Origin: Alkalilimnicola ehrlichii
GTDB lineage: Bacteria > Pseudomonadota > Gammaproteobacteria > Nitrococcales > AK92
NCBI RefSeq assembly: GCF_003399765.1
Contig: NZ_NFZV01000020.1
Coordinates: 28,577-92,576, forward strand
DNA: 64,000 nucleotides
Direction of reading: 5' to 3'
The notes under the pieces are model-generated. The model was not told the origin of the DNA. It saw nothing but the letters and a program-made list of their open reading frames with translations, and made no database searches. The position numbers and the translations under genes were made by a program. The first letter of the stretch is position 1. Every line of letters begins with the position of its first letter. This document shows positions 10,382 through 21,059 of this stretch, piece after piece.

Positions 10382-10398
10382 TTTAGTTTGCTTACCAA
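10382..10398. promoter_or_regulatory. Candidate XylR operator 2
   Basis: The sequence TTTAGTTTGCTTACCAA shares 13 of 17 bases with operator 1 and lies about 150 bases from it in the 345-base divergent region. A pair of sites there would let one repressor control both directions. The rest of 10206-10550 is AT-rich near 10240-10320 and holds no gene I can support. Confidence 0.42.
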
Positions 10399-10550
10399 GA
10401 TTATAGGTAGGGCGGTAAACGCTCGGTCGCGGAGGCAAAATAAAGCCGCCAACGCCAGCCGCGCGAGCGCGACCGACATCTACTCATCATTACGCCGTTC
10501 GGAGAGTCGGCTCGGCGTCGGCGCCGGGAAAAGAGGCTACGCTTTTATTT

Positions 10551-11753
10551 ATGTCAACCAACTTTCAACAGCATAAGGCGGGTGATCTGCATTTCCTAAA
10601 GCGGCTCAACCGCAGCGCCATCCTCGAACTGATCCGTCGCGCGCCGGGCATGACGCGGGCCGATATCGCCACTCAAGCGCAATTGACCAAAGCCACCGTG
10701 GGCGCTGGTGTGCAGTCTTTGCTCGAACAGGGTTGGCTTAGCGAAGGCGAGTTGCAAAGAAGCGGCGGCGGTCGTCCCGGACGGTCGTTGTATCTCAACG
10801 AGCAGCATTATGTGCTGCTCGGTGCCGAGGTCGATGTCCACGGTTTACGCCTGGTCGCATGTACGCTCACCGGCCAGATATTGACCTCGCGTCAAGAGTA
10901 TTTGGCTCCGACGACGCCGGAAATTACCGCTGACTTGCTCGCCGATTTGCTGAGGGCATTGCGGTCCTCGCCGGAAGTGGCCGGTCGCCAGTGTCTCGGA
11001 GTGGGTATCGCGCTGCCCGGTCCGATTGATCCCAAGAAGCCGATTCTTCGTCTCGCACCCAACTTGGGTTGGCGCGATATCCGTTTCCTGGATCTGTTGC
11101 GTGCCCGCCTGCCGGAGCTAGACAGTCTGTGGCTGATGGACAACGAAGCGAAATCCGCGGCGTTCGGCGAACTTTACTTCCGTACCGACAAAATTACCGA
11201 CTCGCTGGTCTACGTCAGCGCCGGCACGGGTATCGGCAGCGGCATGGTCGAGGGCAACCACCTACCGCTGATCTCGCGCGGCCTGCAAGGGCTGGCCGGG
11301 GAAATCGGCCACACCGTGCTGCAACCGGGCGGCTTGTACTGCCGTTGCGGCAATCGCGGCTGCGCGGAAACCCTGGTCAGCGGTTGGTCGATTCGTGCCG
11401 CCTTGGGCATCGCCGAGGATCAGAGCCTTAGCGAGGCCTTGCAGCCGCGCCTCGGGGAAGCCGAGGTGCAGGTTACCTTGCGGCGGGCCGGCGAGGCGCT
11501 CGGAACGCTGCTGCTCAATCTTCATCACACTCAAAACCCTTCCGAGATCGTCCTCGGTGGTTCGCTCGTTCAAATCGGCGCGCCGCTGCTCGATCCTGCT
11601 CTAACTTACTTCAAAGCTAATCAAAACTCGCTGCTGGGAACGACTCAGCAGGTGCCGATTCGCATCATCGAGGATTCGACCTTCGTTTCCGCGCGCGGCG
11701 CCGCCGCGCAAGTGTTGGCCAGAGCCATCCACGGCCCCGGCGAGTTGCTATAA
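10551..11753 (+). CDS. xylR: ROK-family transcriptional repressor, XylR-like
   Basis: Probably represses the xylan/xylose genes and is relieved by a sugar. The 400-residue protein has an N-terminal winged helix-turn-helix (about 15-75, [20 protein letters not shown]) and a C-terminal ROK sugar-kinase-like domain. The ROK zinc-type motif [19 protein letters not shown] with the following AET is near 258-280, and the [11 protein letters not shown] and GTGIGSG segments are also present. It is divergent from the transport operon and 107 bases ahead of the semialdehyde dehydrogenase, so it likely controls both. The ATG at 10551 is used; the AAGAGG about 15 bases upstream is a poor ribosome site, so the start is less certain. 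Confidence 0.85.
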   Translation: MSTNFQQHKAGDLHFLKRLNRSAILELIRRAPGMTRADIATQAQLTKATVGAGVQSLLEQGWLSEGELQRSGGGRPGRSLYLNEQHYVLLGAEVDVHGLRLVACTLTGQILTSRQEYLAPTTPEITADLLADLLRALRSSPEVAGRQCLGVGIALPGPIDPKKPILRLAPNLGWRDIRFLDLLRARLPELDSLWLMDNEAKSAAFGELYFRTDKITDSLVYVSAGTGIGSGMVEGNHLPLISRGLQGLAGEIGHTVLQPGGLYCRCGNRGCAETLVSGWSIRAALGIAEDQSLSEALQPRLGEAEVQVTLRRAGEALGTLLLNLHHTQNPSEIVLGGSLVQIGAPLLDPALTYFKANQNSLLGTTQQVPIRIIEDSTFVSARGAAAQVLARAIHGPGELL

Positions 11754-11811
11754 GCGGTTACCTCATTTGCGCTCTCATTTCGCTACTAAGTAAAAAGTTT
11801 GAACAAACGTG

Positions 11812-11829
11812 CTACCTTTCCTAAGGTAG
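11812..11829 (+). promoter_or_regulatory. Hairpin between xylR and the semialdehyde dehydrogenase
   Basis: Perfect inverted repeat CTACCTT-TCCT-AAGGTAG in the 107-base gap before the dehydrogenase. No T-tract follows, so it is not a classical terminator. It could be an operator or a leader structure. The strong AAGGAGGT ribosome site at 11849-11856 lies just downstream. Confidence 0.4.
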
Positions 11830-11860
11830 AAGCTCTGTCGACTATCAGAAGGAGGTGCGC

Positions 11861-13438
11861 ATGCAACCGGAAGGAGTTCTTCTTATCGGCCAACAGGCCG
11901 TAAACGGCGGCCAAGCCGCCATTCGTGCGGTCAATCCCGCGACCGGCGAGGTCTTGGAGCCGGTCTATCATGGCGGCAGCGGCAGCGAGGTCGAGCAAGC
12001 GTGTCGACTCGCCGAAGCCGCGTTCGATAGCTACCGCGAAACGTCGCTCGAAGCGCGGGCCGCTTTCCTGGAAGCGATCGCCACCGAGATCGAAGACCTC
12101 GGCGATGCGCTGATCGAGCGCGCCATAATGGAGACCGGTCTGCCACGGGCGCGCCTGGAAGGCGAGCGCGGCCGTACCTGCGGTCAGCTTCGTCTGTTCG
12201 CCTCGGTGGTACGTGCCGGCGAGTGGTTGGATCTCCGGCACGACCCGGCGCTGCCCGATCGAACGCCGCTGCCCCGCCCCGATCTGCGCCAGCGGCACAT
12301 CGCCGTGGGCCCGGTCGCCGTCTTCGGCGCCAGCAACTTTCCGCTGGCCTTCAGCGTGGCCGGCGGCGATACCGCCTCGGCGTTGGCCGCCGGTTGCCCG
12401 GTGGTGGTCAAAGGTCACGCCGCTCACCTTGGCACGTCGGAATTTGTCGGCCGGGCGATCCAGCGGGCGGTCGCCAAGTGCGGGCTGCCCGAGGGCGTGT
12501 TCTCGCTCTTGTTCGGTGCCGGCAACGAGATCGGCGAAATGCTGGTCTCCGACCCGCGGGTCAAGGCGGTCGGTTTCACCGGCTCCCGCCGCGGCGGCAC
12601 CGCGCTGACCGCCATTGCCCAAACCCGCGCCGAACCGATCCCGGTCTACGCGGAAATGAGCAGCATCAACCCGGTGTTCTTATTGCCCGAGGCCCTTAGC
12701 GTGCGCGGCGGAGCGATCGCCGAAGGCTTCGTCGCCTCCCTGAACATGGGGGCCGGGCAATTTTGCACGAACCCCGGTTTGGTCCTGGGCGTCAAGAGCG
12801 GAGCGCTGGAGGCCTTTGTCGCCACGGCCGGCTCGGCGGTCGAGGCCAGCGCGCCTCAAACCATGCTCACCTCGGCCATCCACAGCGCTTACGAGGCGAG
12901 CGTCGAGGCGCTCGCCAAGCACCCCAAGGTTCGCGAGATCGCCCGCGGCCAGGCCGGCGACAGCGCCTGCCAATGCCGCGCCGGGCTGTTCGCCGTGGAC
13001 GCCGAGGACTTTATCGCCGACAAGTCACTACAGAACGAAGTCTTCGGCTCCACCTCGTTGGTAGTCGAATGCCGCGACATCGACGAGATGGCGCGGGTCG
13101 CCGAGCGGCTGGAAGGCCAACTCACCGCCACGCTGCAAATGGACGACGACGATCTCGCGACGGCCAAGGCACTGTTGCCGGTGCTCGAGCGCAAGGCCGG
13201 CCGGATTCTCGCCAACGGCTGGCCGACTGGCGTGGAAGTGAGCCACGCCATGGTCCACGGCGGCCCTTACCCGGCCACCACTGACCCGCGCACCACCTCG
13301 GTGGGCAGCGCCGCGATTCGGCGTTTCTTGCGGCCGGTGTGCTACCAAAATCTGCCGGCAGGCCTGCTGCCCGAACCGCTCCAGGATGGAAACCCGCTGG
13401 CCGTGACCCGGCTAGTGGACGGCCAACGCGAGGGATAA
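11861..13438 (+). CDS. Alpha-ketoglutarate semialdehyde dehydrogenase
   Basis: Oxidises 2,5-dioxopentanoate to 2-oxoglutarate with NAD(P), the last Weimberg step. It is a 525-residue aldehyde dehydrogenase. The catalytic glutamate is in YAEMSS (E265) and the cysteine in [10 protein letters not shown] (C302). [30 protein letters not shown] is of the 2,5-dioxovalerate dehydrogenase type, in which this glycine/alanine-rich segment is well conserved. The start is the ATG at 11861, four bases after AAGGAGGT; the upstream in-frame GTG lies inside that site. The dehydratase gene follows after three bases. Confidence 0.87.
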   Translation: MQPEGVLLIGQQAVNGGQAAIRAVNPATGEVLEPVYHGGSGSEVEQACRLAEAAFDSYRETSLEARAAFLEAIATEIEDLGDALIERAIMETGLPRARLEGERGRTCGQLRLFASVVRAGEWLDLRHDPALPDRTPLPRPDLRQRHIAVGPVAVFGASNFPLAFSVAGGDTASALAAGCPVVVKGHAAHLGTSEFVGRAIQRAVAKCGLPEGVFSLLFGAGNEIGEMLVSDPRVKAVGFTGSRRGGTALTAIAQTRAEPIPVYAEMSSINPVFLLPEALSVRGGAIAEGFVASLNMGAGQFCTNPGLVLGVKSGALEAFVATAGSAVEASAPQTMLTSAIHSAYEASVEALAKHPKVREIARGQAGDSACQCRAGLFAVDAEDFIADKSLQNEVFGSTSLVVECRDIDEMARVAERLEGQLTATLQMDDDDLATAKALLPVLERKAGRILANGWPTGVEVSHAMVHGGPYPATTDPRTTSVGSAAIRRFLRPVCYQNLPAGLLPEPLQDGNPLAVTRLVDGQREG

Positions 13439-13441
13439 GAC

Positions 13442-14617
13442 GTGAAAACCGTAAACAACTCAATACTTCCCGAAGACTCGGCGCGTGCACTATTGGTCGG
13501 CCGGGTATGGCGTGCGGCCCCCGATGCGGGGCCGGCGCTGGTCGCGATTCGCCGAGGCGAGGTCATCGACATCAGCGCGCAATGCCAATGCATGGCCGAC
13601 CTTCTCGATCGCGACGATGCAGCAGCATTCGTCGCGACGGTCGAAGGCGAAGCGCTGGGAACCGTGGAAGCGTTGCTGGCGAACTCCCTCGCCGAGCCCC
13701 AGCGCGCGCCGTACCTGCTCGCGCCCTGCGACGTGCAGGCCATCAAGGCCTGCGGCGTGACCTTCGCCGTCAGTCTGATGGAGCGCGTGATCGAAGAACA
13801 GGCGGGCGGTGACGCTGCTCGCGCCGGGGCGCTGCGCGAGGAATTACAGACACTGATCGGCGGCGATCTGTCGCGCATCGTGCCCGGCTCCGAGGAGGCC
13901 ATGGCGCTCAAAGCGGAATTGCAGGCCCGGGGCGCTTGGTCGCAGTACATGGAGGTGGGGCTGGGTGTCGACGCCGAGGTGTTCACCAAGGCCCAGCCGT
14001 TCTCCGCGGTAGGGTTCGGAGCTCGCGTTGGACTGCACCCGGCCTCGCAATGGAACAACCCCGAGCCCGAGATTGTACTGGCGGTCGACGCCGCCGGCCG
14101 GGTCAAGGGCGCGACGCTGGGCAACGACGTCAATCTGCGCGATATCGAGGGGCGTAGCGCCCTGCTGTTGGGCAAGGCCAAGGACAACAACGCCTCCTGC
14201 GCAATAGGTCCATTCATTCGCCTGTTCGACGAGACGTTCACCCTGGATACCGTGCGCGAGGCGCACGTCTCGCTGCGCATCGAGGGGGAGGGCGACGGCT
14301 TCGTGCTCGACGACAGTAGCGACATGCGCCAGATCAGCCGCGATCCGCTGGAGCTGGTGGAGCAGACCGTGGGCGCGCACCATCAGTACCCGGATGGCTT
14401 CATGCTGTTCCTCGGCACCATGTTTTCGCCGATCCAGGATCGCGACGGCGCGGGTAAGGGGTTTACCCACCGCATTGGCGATACCGTGACCATTGCCACG
14501 CCGGCACTGGGCAGCCTGGTCAATCGTGTCGATCGCAGCGATCGATTGCCGCCATGGGCTTTCGGCATCCGGCAGTGGTTAAAGCACATAAACCAGAAAA
14601 CGGCTATGGCCGTTTGA
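13442..14617 (+). CDS. xylX: 2-keto-3-deoxy-D-xylonate dehydratase (FAH superfamily)
   Basis: Converts 2-keto-3-deoxyxylonate to alpha-ketoglutarate semialdehyde. The 391-residue protein matches Caulobacter XylX along its length. Key blocks are LLAPCDVQAIKACGVTFAVS near 95, WNNPEPEIVL with metal-binding glutamates near 205, GNDVNLRDIEGRSALLL near 225 and QYPDGFMLFLGTMF near 325. The GTG or ATG choice is not an issue: an ATG follows the dehydrogenase stop by three bases. With XylB, XylD and the semialdehyde dehydrogenase it completes the pathway apart from a lactonase. Confidence 0.92.
   Translation: MKTVNNSILPEDSARALLVGRVWRAAPDAGPALVAIRRGEVIDISAQCQCMADLLDRDDAAAFVATVEGEALGTVEALLANSLAEPQRAPYLLAPCDVQAIKACGVTFAVSLMERVIEEQAGGDAARAGALREELQTLIGGDLSRIVPGSEEAMALKAELQARGAWSQYMEVGLGVDAEVFTKAQPFSAVGFGARVGLHPASQWNNPEPEIVLAVDAAGRVKGATLGNDVNLRDIEGRSALLLGKAKDNNASCAIGPFIRLFDETFTLDTVREAHVSLRIEGEGDGFVLDDSSDMRQISRDPLELVEQTVGAHHQYPDGFMLFLGTMFSPIQDRDGAGKGFTHRIGDTVTIATPALGSLVNRVDRSDRLPPWAFGIRQWLKHINQKTAMAV
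14598..14615 (+). terminator. Stem-loop overlapping the xylX stop codon
   Basis: AAACGGC-TATG-GCCGTTT is a perfect seven-base stem covering the last codons and touching the TGA. There is no long T-run after it, so its role as terminator is weak. It ends the operon, since the next gene is on the other strand. Confidence 0.35.
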
Positions 14618-14647
14618 AGTACGCGGGAGCGGTTCCCAGCCGAGGCC

Positions 14648-14980
14648 TCAGGCGCGCGCGATCCAGAGTCCGAAGAGCGCAGTTTGGAGCACCAGAGCGG
14701 CACCGTAGATCCCGTGGACGGAATGCCAGAACGACTGCCGCGCTGCCTCGACCGCACCGCTGGCGAGCAAGGTGGCAAACACGGAATTGAGAAAGACAGG
14801 GAGTATGAGAAGCTGCAGCAGCGCGGCGCCGAACATCAGCTTGTGGGCGGTCCCCACCTTAAGGATAGCGCCCCTGACACTGCCGGAGTCACCGTTAATC
14901 GCTATCCAGGCTAGCCCGAGCAAAACCAGAACCAGCGCGGAGGCAAAGAGCCTGGTGCTGAGTGTGAAGTAGATCGTCAC
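14648..14980 (-). CDS. Small membrane protein of unknown function
   Basis: A 110-residue protein with three or more hydrophobic segments (about 8-28, 45-70 and 88-108) and little else. I do not recognise a family. The start is a GTG at 14980 preceded by AAAGGAAG. It converges on xylX and is not part of the xylose operon. Function unknown. Confidence 0.6.
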   Translation of the reverse strand: MTIYFTLSTRLFASALVLVLLGLAWIAINGDSGSVRGAILKVGTAHKLMFGAALLQLLILPVFLNSVFATLLASGAVEAARQSFWHSVHGIYGAALVLQTALFGLWIARA

Positions 14981-15408
14981 GTGTCTTCCTTTGAGTTATC
15001 GCTCAGCGGTCGGGGTTGGCTCTTGGAGACACCACAGCGACGTGTACAAGCCAAGCTCTCCTAGTAACATACCCATCAGCAAATTAATAACTATAACTAG
15101 GGATAATAACTAACTAGGAAACACCCAGCCAGCCGTCCTCGGCTAACTGAGTGACAAAGGCGGTTCACTGAGTGCACTGGGTGTCCCGCGAAACCGGTGC
15201 TCGTGCCTCGCGTGCCTACTGGCTGACGTTAGGCTGCACTGGAGATAGGGCGAGGGCTTTACGGTGTGTGCGCCAAACTCATCAAAGATATGCTGCCGCA
15301 ATGTTCTGGTACTCGATCATGAAACTGGCGAATTTGAGCTAGAGTAAAACTCCTTGTGGGATGAGGCCTCAGTAAATACGGTTATAGAAAACAAGGAAAA
15401 CTATAAGC
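14981..15408. other. Intergenic accessory DNA
   Basis: No gene is supported here. It contains one copy of the 70-base palindromic repeat (15121-15190) and an AT-rich stretch at 15065-15118. The last 50 bases precede the lipoprotein gene and include AAGGAAAAC as a possible ribosome site. Confidence 0.5.
15121..15190 (+). repeat. 70-bp palindromic repeat, copy 1
   Basis: Begins ACACCCAGCCAGCCG and ends TGGGTGTCCCGCG, so the ends are an inverted repeat (ACACCCA/TGGGTGT). An inner GCCG-TCCT-CGGC hairpin is present. A second copy at 20837-20906 is about 85 percent identical in the same orientation, with differences mostly in the centre. No coding potential. Confidence 0.7.
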
Positions 15409-17354
15409 ATGAAGAGAATGAAATGGGCTGCCTTTAAGATCGTAATGGGCATATTAGGCAGTGTAATGCTTGTCGCTGGTTGTTCAGGAGGCAAGGAGGT
15501 AGAGCAGGAGCAAATCAGTGTGAGAAAACAGTTTGAGCAGCTTGAAGCTACCCATGAAGCCCGTTACAAGTTATTGGAGAATCTTGAAGATACCGAGTTA
15601 GCGCGATTGCTATGGGAAGAACAACGCGCGAATTATTTCACTATGCTGAATCTTATCTCTTTTCATATGACGCCGGGAGAATTTCAGTATACTCAGCCGC
15701 AGTTGCTTCGCTTGCAAGATTATGGCGATATGGCGGAGATGACAGAGGCCTATCTGCAAAGTTTATTGGCGATTAGTAGCCATCAACACCCTCACTGCAT
15801 GCGTTACTCAGGTAATCATGGCTTTGTTCTTCGCGAAGGGTTTGAATTTCCGTTTCGCTACCGCCTTATCTATTCTCACATGGTATTTGACGATGGTAAT
15901 ACTCTACAACTCCCAGATGTAGCGAACAGACAGCAGGAAACTCCGGATGTCATTCATAGGGGAGGCAGTTATTGCTACAAAGAGGTGTTTTCCACGGACG
16001 ATCCTCAACCAACAAAGGTCAGAGGTGAGTTTCATGCTGAACTGCCAGATAATTTAATTGAATTTGAATTCAGTGCTGAAGACATCGGTAAAACCATTGA
16101 GCAGAATGGGTATTTAGTTACCTTGTTGGAATTTGAGCAAGGCCGCTATGCAATTGAGATTGATGCTGTTGAAGAAAAAAGCTTGAACTTTCATAGTCGC
16201 GATGTTGTTGCAGAGGCGGTTGATGTGCATGGCGAGTATATTGCCTGGCGAGCAACCGAGCGTGAACCTACTACCCGCGCGCATCGAATACACAAGTTAC
16301 TGGAAGAACTGTTTCAAAGAGCGGAGCAGGGAACCATAAGTACGGAAGATGCGCTTAGAGAGCTTGAGGTGTTACGCGATACCTTGCTTGAAGAGCAAGG
16401 CCGTAAGCTATTTTTGAGCCGGGCGTTTAACGGCATTGTGGACAAAGCACGGATCACCTTGATGATCTACTCAGAGGAGAGCGAATCCTTTAGCCGTGAA
16501 TTGGAATTGCCCGTATATAATTTCCCACGACCGCAGGTCGCTAATGAGGTGAATCTGAACGCTTTGCCACAGATCTCTGCTGCAACCCCAGTTTATGATG
16601 CACGAGCTGAGCTCAATGCCTCGATCGTTGAGTTAGATGCGCAGCAGATGCAGGCACGGGTAAGAATGGTTCAGTGGCACGAGGACATTGAGAGCCCTGA
16701 TTTGCAGAGAGAGTATACAGGTCAGATTGGCTGGTTTTACCCACCCGTGCAAAGTGACATTTTTATGCAACGACAAGATCGTGCTGGCGCACTTCATGTA
16801 CTTGGTGAGTTCGAGTTCTACGATGAGCAGGGTGATCCTGTCGAAGCTCGAGAAATGAGCGATGCTAACAGCGAAAAACTTGCCTTCGAGTATAAGCCGG
16901 GAAGCCTAGAATACCCCCGTATGTTTGGGCGTCTGGTTTACAGCCCCGAGCGATTCACTAAGCCACCAGTACGTGTCAAAGGCATATTGCCGATGATTGT
17001 CGCCCCTAATATTGTCAAAGACAGCTACGCGATTGACGAACTTCCAGCAGGTATGGCTCTGAACGGAAATCAGTTGATGATCGATTACGCAGTGTTCGAG
17101 CCTCGTGAAGTCGCAGAAGTCAGGGACGAGCTGACTGAACGGAGAAATAAGGTCTTCGTGAAGGATGCAAACGGGTATTTGACAGAAATAAAGAAAGAAA
17201 CGCTGTATCACCCTCATTCTGGGCGGACTGCGGTTGATGTTTACTATTTTACGGTGAACCGGAGTCGGTCGAGGTTTGGTATAAGGGGGATACTACGCTT
17301 GTAGAGTATGAATTTGACGTTGAATTGGTCAGCGGTGGTATACAAGTGCAATAA
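15409..17354 (+). CDS. Predicted lipoprotein of unknown function, one-base frameshift
   Basis: I do not recognise the family. The N-terminus has a basic region, a hydrophobic stretch and the lipobox LVAGC ending at residue 25, so it is probably anchored to a membrane facing the periplasm. A helical charged region follows to about 110 and again near 290-340. Near the end the frame is lost at a T-run (17247-17250). Adding one T continues as YGEPESVEVWYKGDTTLVEY and stops at 17354, giving 648 residues. It is AT-richer than the xylose genes and lies between two direct copies of the 70-base repeat, which suggests transfer. Confidence 0.6.
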
Positions 17355-17528
17355 GCAGGTGTTTTCTAAATGATTATTCGAAACTTTGACGAGAGATTAT
17401 CATCCATAATTGGGGTTTAAACACTTGCGGTTTTTGCTACAGTTCCAATGCCGTATCAGCACTCTAAAGATGAAGAAACAAGGGAAAAAACGGACAGCCG
17501 CCTACCAAATACACTGTTATGAGGTGAA

Positions 17529-17960
17529 ATGAGTATTTCAACGGTAGCATTTTTGATGACGTTGGCTTCCGGTTTGTCATCGCAGTCTCTAGCTGTTGGT
17601 GGTGTCGATCTCAGTATGCAAATGGAGGATGTCGTTTCTGCATTTGGGGAGCCCTTGAGAACCGAGAGCGCTATGGATTGGTACGATCATGTACATATCT
17701 ATGAAGACTTCTCGATTCACACGGTAGGCGGCCAAGATATCGTTGGTATAGAAAGCGATAGCGAAGGAGTGTGCTTAGGCGATGGCGTGTGTGTCGGTGA
17801 TGTTTGGGATGAAGAGCTCTTGGCGGATTCCGGCTATGAGGATTGCTGTGACAGAGTTTACCCAGTATTCAATTACTGGAAGCCAGATGATAACTGTCGC
17901 TACCTTTTGGCTGTGGAGGGTTCAAAAGTCGTAAAGGTGGCAGGATTCTGCTCTCCATGA
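17529..17960 (+). CDS. Secreted cysteine-rich small protein, unknown function
   Basis: 143 residues with an N-terminal signal (MSISTVAFLMTLASGLSSQSLA). The mature part starts with a GVDLSMQMEDVVSAFGEP segment that resembles the BamE/SmpA-type G...V..lG.P pattern, but this is weak. Six cysteines lie in the second half (VCLGDGVC, EDCCD, DNC, GFC), consistent with disulfides in the periplasm. A GTTATGA sequence resembling an attC end lies just upstream (17516-17522), so it may be a cassette gene. Confidence 0.55.
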   Translation: MSISTVAFLMTLASGLSSQSLAVGGVDLSMQMEDVVSAFGEPLRTESAMDWYDHVHIYEDFSIHTVGGQDIVGIESDSEGVCLGDGVCVGDVWDEELLADSGYEDCCDRVYPVFNYWKPDDNCRYLLAVEGSKVVKVAGFCSP

Positions 17961-18431
17961 CTTCCCATTGTCACCTCATAACCATGCCTTGCAGCCGACA
18001 GCGGCTCTGCTCCGCTGCGGGCTGAAGACAAGCGTGGAGGCGGTTCGGAGCAACTGCTCTTTTGGTTTTGGAAGGGGCTTCAAGCCCAGCCGTAAACAGT
18101 AAACAATGGAACACCCAGCCATGAACGAGGGGACGCCAAAGAGTTCCACCCACTCGAAGAATATCGCGTGCGCTGAATACGAATAGCGAATGACTTGAAC
18201 TGGATAGCCATCCAATCAAGAAAACTCGTCTAACGGCCTTCCTTGCCGTGGCGGATCCGCCGCACAATCAGCGCGTCGTCCGTTCCCGTACCAAGGGTGA
18301 TGTAGTCGCCGGCAAGTCGTCAGTGAGGTGCCAGGCTCAGAGAGATAAACCAGGTGTTGCAGGGATGCGCGTAGGTGCAGGCGGCCGGGGCAGTGTTCCC
18401 CGCGCCGCCCTTTATAATTACTCGGCAGGAG
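17961..18431. other. Intergenic region between cassette-like gene and receptor
   Basis: Contains an imperfect palindrome near 17990-18030 (GCAGCCGACAGCGGCT...GCTGCGGGCTG) and at 18104-18118 a short ACACCCAGCC stretch like the end of the 70-base repeat. The open frames here have no recognisable protein features. I see no supported gene. Confidence 0.4.
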
Positions 18432-20509
18432 CTAGAAGCTATATCGTGCGCCCAACTCGAAGCTGCGCTCGGGGCCCACATAGATACCGTTACGCAGGCC
18501 GGAGATATAGCGCTCGTCAGTCAGGTTCTTGATGGCACCGAATATGCTCAGCTGAGGGTTGACAGCGTATCGGCCCGTAAGATCAACCGTATAGTAGCTT
18601 GATATTAAACCACCTTGATGCTCCGCCGGGTCAATCTCTTTCCGATTCTGGCCATCAGCAAAACCTCATCCGTATAGTTCAGGAGCAAGGCGGCTTCCAG
18701 GCCACCGGACTGGTAGGCCAGCGCGAGATTAACCGTCCACTCCGGCGAATAAGGCAGGCGGTTCCCTTTATCTATGGGGCCTTCATCGACATCGGGACGA
18801 TCCTCACCGAATTCCGCTGTCGGGATCCAGGTTACATTGCCATCCACTCGGAATCCGAATCCTATTTCATAGCCTAGAGCGGCTTCCAGCCCCTGGATCA
18901 GGGCGCTGCCCTCATGAGGATTCCTGATGCCTGAGACCCCCGGGTCCACCTGGTTGGAGAAATCCATCTGGAACGCGGTGGCCTCGTAGTTCAGACGACC
19001 GGTGGCACCACGTACGCCCAGCTCGATATTCACCGATCGTTCGGCTTTAGTCGGCGTGTCGTCCCCACCGACCACGCTGCCCACAACGGGTGGATTGAAA
19101 GCGCGATAGACACTGCCGAAAAGTTGCGCTGCGGGCGTGAGTTGGAAGGTCGCCCCAAGGCCCGGCATAACCTCGGTATTGGAGAAGGTCTCGGCGGAAT
19201 CTGTATCCTGCCGGTTGTCCCGCTCCTGCTCGTAAGTCTCCACGCGCAAGCCTGCCGTGACCGATAGCTGTTCATTGATGTCGAAACGGTTCTGACCAAA
19301 GAGCGCCAGGCTATCGGCAGAGTCGATCCTGTTTCGGTTCAGTGTTTGGTTCGGGTCTCGTGGCGTTTGCCTATCTGCGCGGATCGTCTGGTCCAACATC
19401 TCTTCCTGCATCCACCGCAGACCGAGCTCCGCTTCGTTGCCGATCCCGAGCAGCGTGTGATTGATAGTCAGGCGCGAATCAATACCCACCCGTTCAAAAG
19501 TTCGGTTATTGCCTTGTACCTCGTCACTGAAATTCCACACCGTGTGACCATCGGCGTTGGTGGTCGTCGGATCGCTTGCGAGTCGATACCGCCAGTATTC
19601 TCGGTATGTCTCGCTCCAATAGCCGAGGGTCTGCAGGCGCATGTTCGGCGTGATATCCCACTCGTGGTTGATATCAAAACCCGTGCGCCCGCTCAAATAC
19701 CAATCATCGGGCGCGGGGTTGAACGTGGCGCCGGCCTCATACGCGTCCGGGAAGAGGCCGCGGTAGGAGATGTTGGCTTCACTTTCGTAGTGCGAGAATT
19801 TCACTCCGATAAACTGGTTGTGCCCGAGGGTGGTACCCGATTTGACCATCACATCGGTCATATCCCAGCCCTTGTCCATCCAGCCATCGCTCTCGGCGCG
19901 GGTGGCGACAATGCCGAACAGCGAATCGCCGCTGGCTGACCCGCCACCGATCTCGACGGTGCCCTCACGAGTATTCCAAGAGCCCAGCCGGCCAATGACC
20001 GCGACCCCATCTTCCGGGATTTTGGTTTGGTAGTTGACCACTCCACCGATGGTATTCGGACCATAGCGCAGTGATGCGGCGCCCTTGAGGACTTCGATGC
20101 CCTCCATCCGCTGGATACGCGGGTTGTAATAGCGTTGGTTCCCGACAAATATCCCAGGTTGCACCGGCACGCCATCTTCCAACACAAGCGTCTTGTAGGC
20201 ATCGGCAGGGATGCCCCGCATACCAAAGTTGGTCACCACCGCGCTGTCTTCCTCGCGCTTGATATAGATTCCGGGGACGCGGCGCAGTACATCCTCGGTG
20301 GAGCGCGGCTGAGTCTCGTTAATATCTTCCTCAGTGACCACCGTCACCGCACCAGGAATCCGGGTAACGTCATCCGCGGGGTGGCCCACCACCTCAATTC
20401 GCGGCAGCTTGATGGTTTTTTGTGCGTGTACGGTCGAAGCCATACCGAAGGTGACCGCTACGGCGGCCGCGATGGGTGTCAGGCGCCCCATAAGAAGTGT
20501 TCTGCGCAT
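18432..20509 (-). CDS. TonB-dependent outer-membrane receptor, FecA-like, one-base frameshift
   Basis: Imports a ferric complex across the outer membrane, powered by TonB. A signal peptide ends near residue 29. A TonB-box-like RIEVVGHP is followed by the plug domain (about 45-160, with VLRRVPGIYIKREED and LRYGPNTIGGVVNY) and a 22-strand barrel. Close to the end the frame shifts at 18636-18643; adding one base continues through ISGLRNGIYVGPERSFELGA to a terminal RYSF and a stop at 18432, giving 692 residues. The terminal aromatic residue is typical of outer-membrane proteins. There is no N-terminal signalling domain. A Fur box lies upstream. Confidence 0.87.
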
Positions 20510-20663
20510 TACTGTGGATCCTGCTTTTTAATCCCGGCGCGCGTCTAGAGACCCCCGTAGGAGACCACCAGAGCAGGCGCCTTTACACACGACTGCCTTC
20601 ACTGATAATCAAGGCCTCCCTGCCCCCGCTGTCGCAACATTATCGGCAGCGACTACCGCGAAG

Positions 20664-20682
20664 TGTAATGATAATAATTCTC
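20664..20682 (-). promoter_or_regulatory. Fur box upstream of the TonB receptor
   Basis: TGTAATGATAATAATTCTC matches the 19-base consensus GATAATGATAATCATTATC at 15 positions. It lies about 155 bases before the receptor ATG. Iron repression by Fur is the expected control for such a receptor. The rest of 20510-21060 holds a repeat copy and an attC-like site but no gene. Confidence 0.7.
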
Positions 20683-20836
20683 AGGCACAACCGCATCACC
20701 TGCCTGCCTTGCGACTCCTGCGTTGGCAAGGGCTGGAGTTCTCCCATAAGGCGTTGATGAAACAATGGAACATCCAGCTACATGTCCAGCGTTTGTGCTA
20801 GGTACGGCACGAACAGCAAACAAGGGAAACAAGGAG

Positions 20837-20906
20837 ACACCCAGCCAGCCGCCCTCGGCTAACTGAGTGACCAAAGGCGGTTCCTTAGCGTATTGGGTGT
20901 CCCGCG
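20837..20906 (+). repeat. 70-bp palindromic repeat, copy 2
   Basis: Second copy of the repeat at 15121-15190, same orientation, with matching ends and central variation. A degenerate relative may lie just upstream (20764-20780, AATGGAACATCCAGC). The two copies bracket the lipoprotein, the cysteine-rich protein and the TonB receptor. Confidence 0.7.
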
Positions 20907-20961
20907 TCGCGTTCTGGCCTGCTGTATTGGGGCGCTCAGGCGCTCAGGCGCTATGAAAGCA

Positions 20962-21035
20962 GCCCAACATTGCGCTCGAGTCGGCTGTGAAAAGCACTGC
21001 GCGCTTTCCCTGTCGGCTCAACTTGAGCATTATGT
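20962..21035 (+). repeat. attC-like recombination site 1
   Basis: Starts with GCCCAAC, an exact match to the RYYYAAC half-site, and ends with ATTATGT, close to the GTTATGY-type half-site. The 74 bases form an imperfect inverted repeat (GCGCTCGAGTCGGC against GTCGGCTCAACTTGAGC). This size and design are those of integron attC sites. It lies 25 bases upstream of the PhnB-like gene. Confidence 0.5.
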
Positions 21036-21059
21036 GTATCAATCGGAATGGAGGAACAG

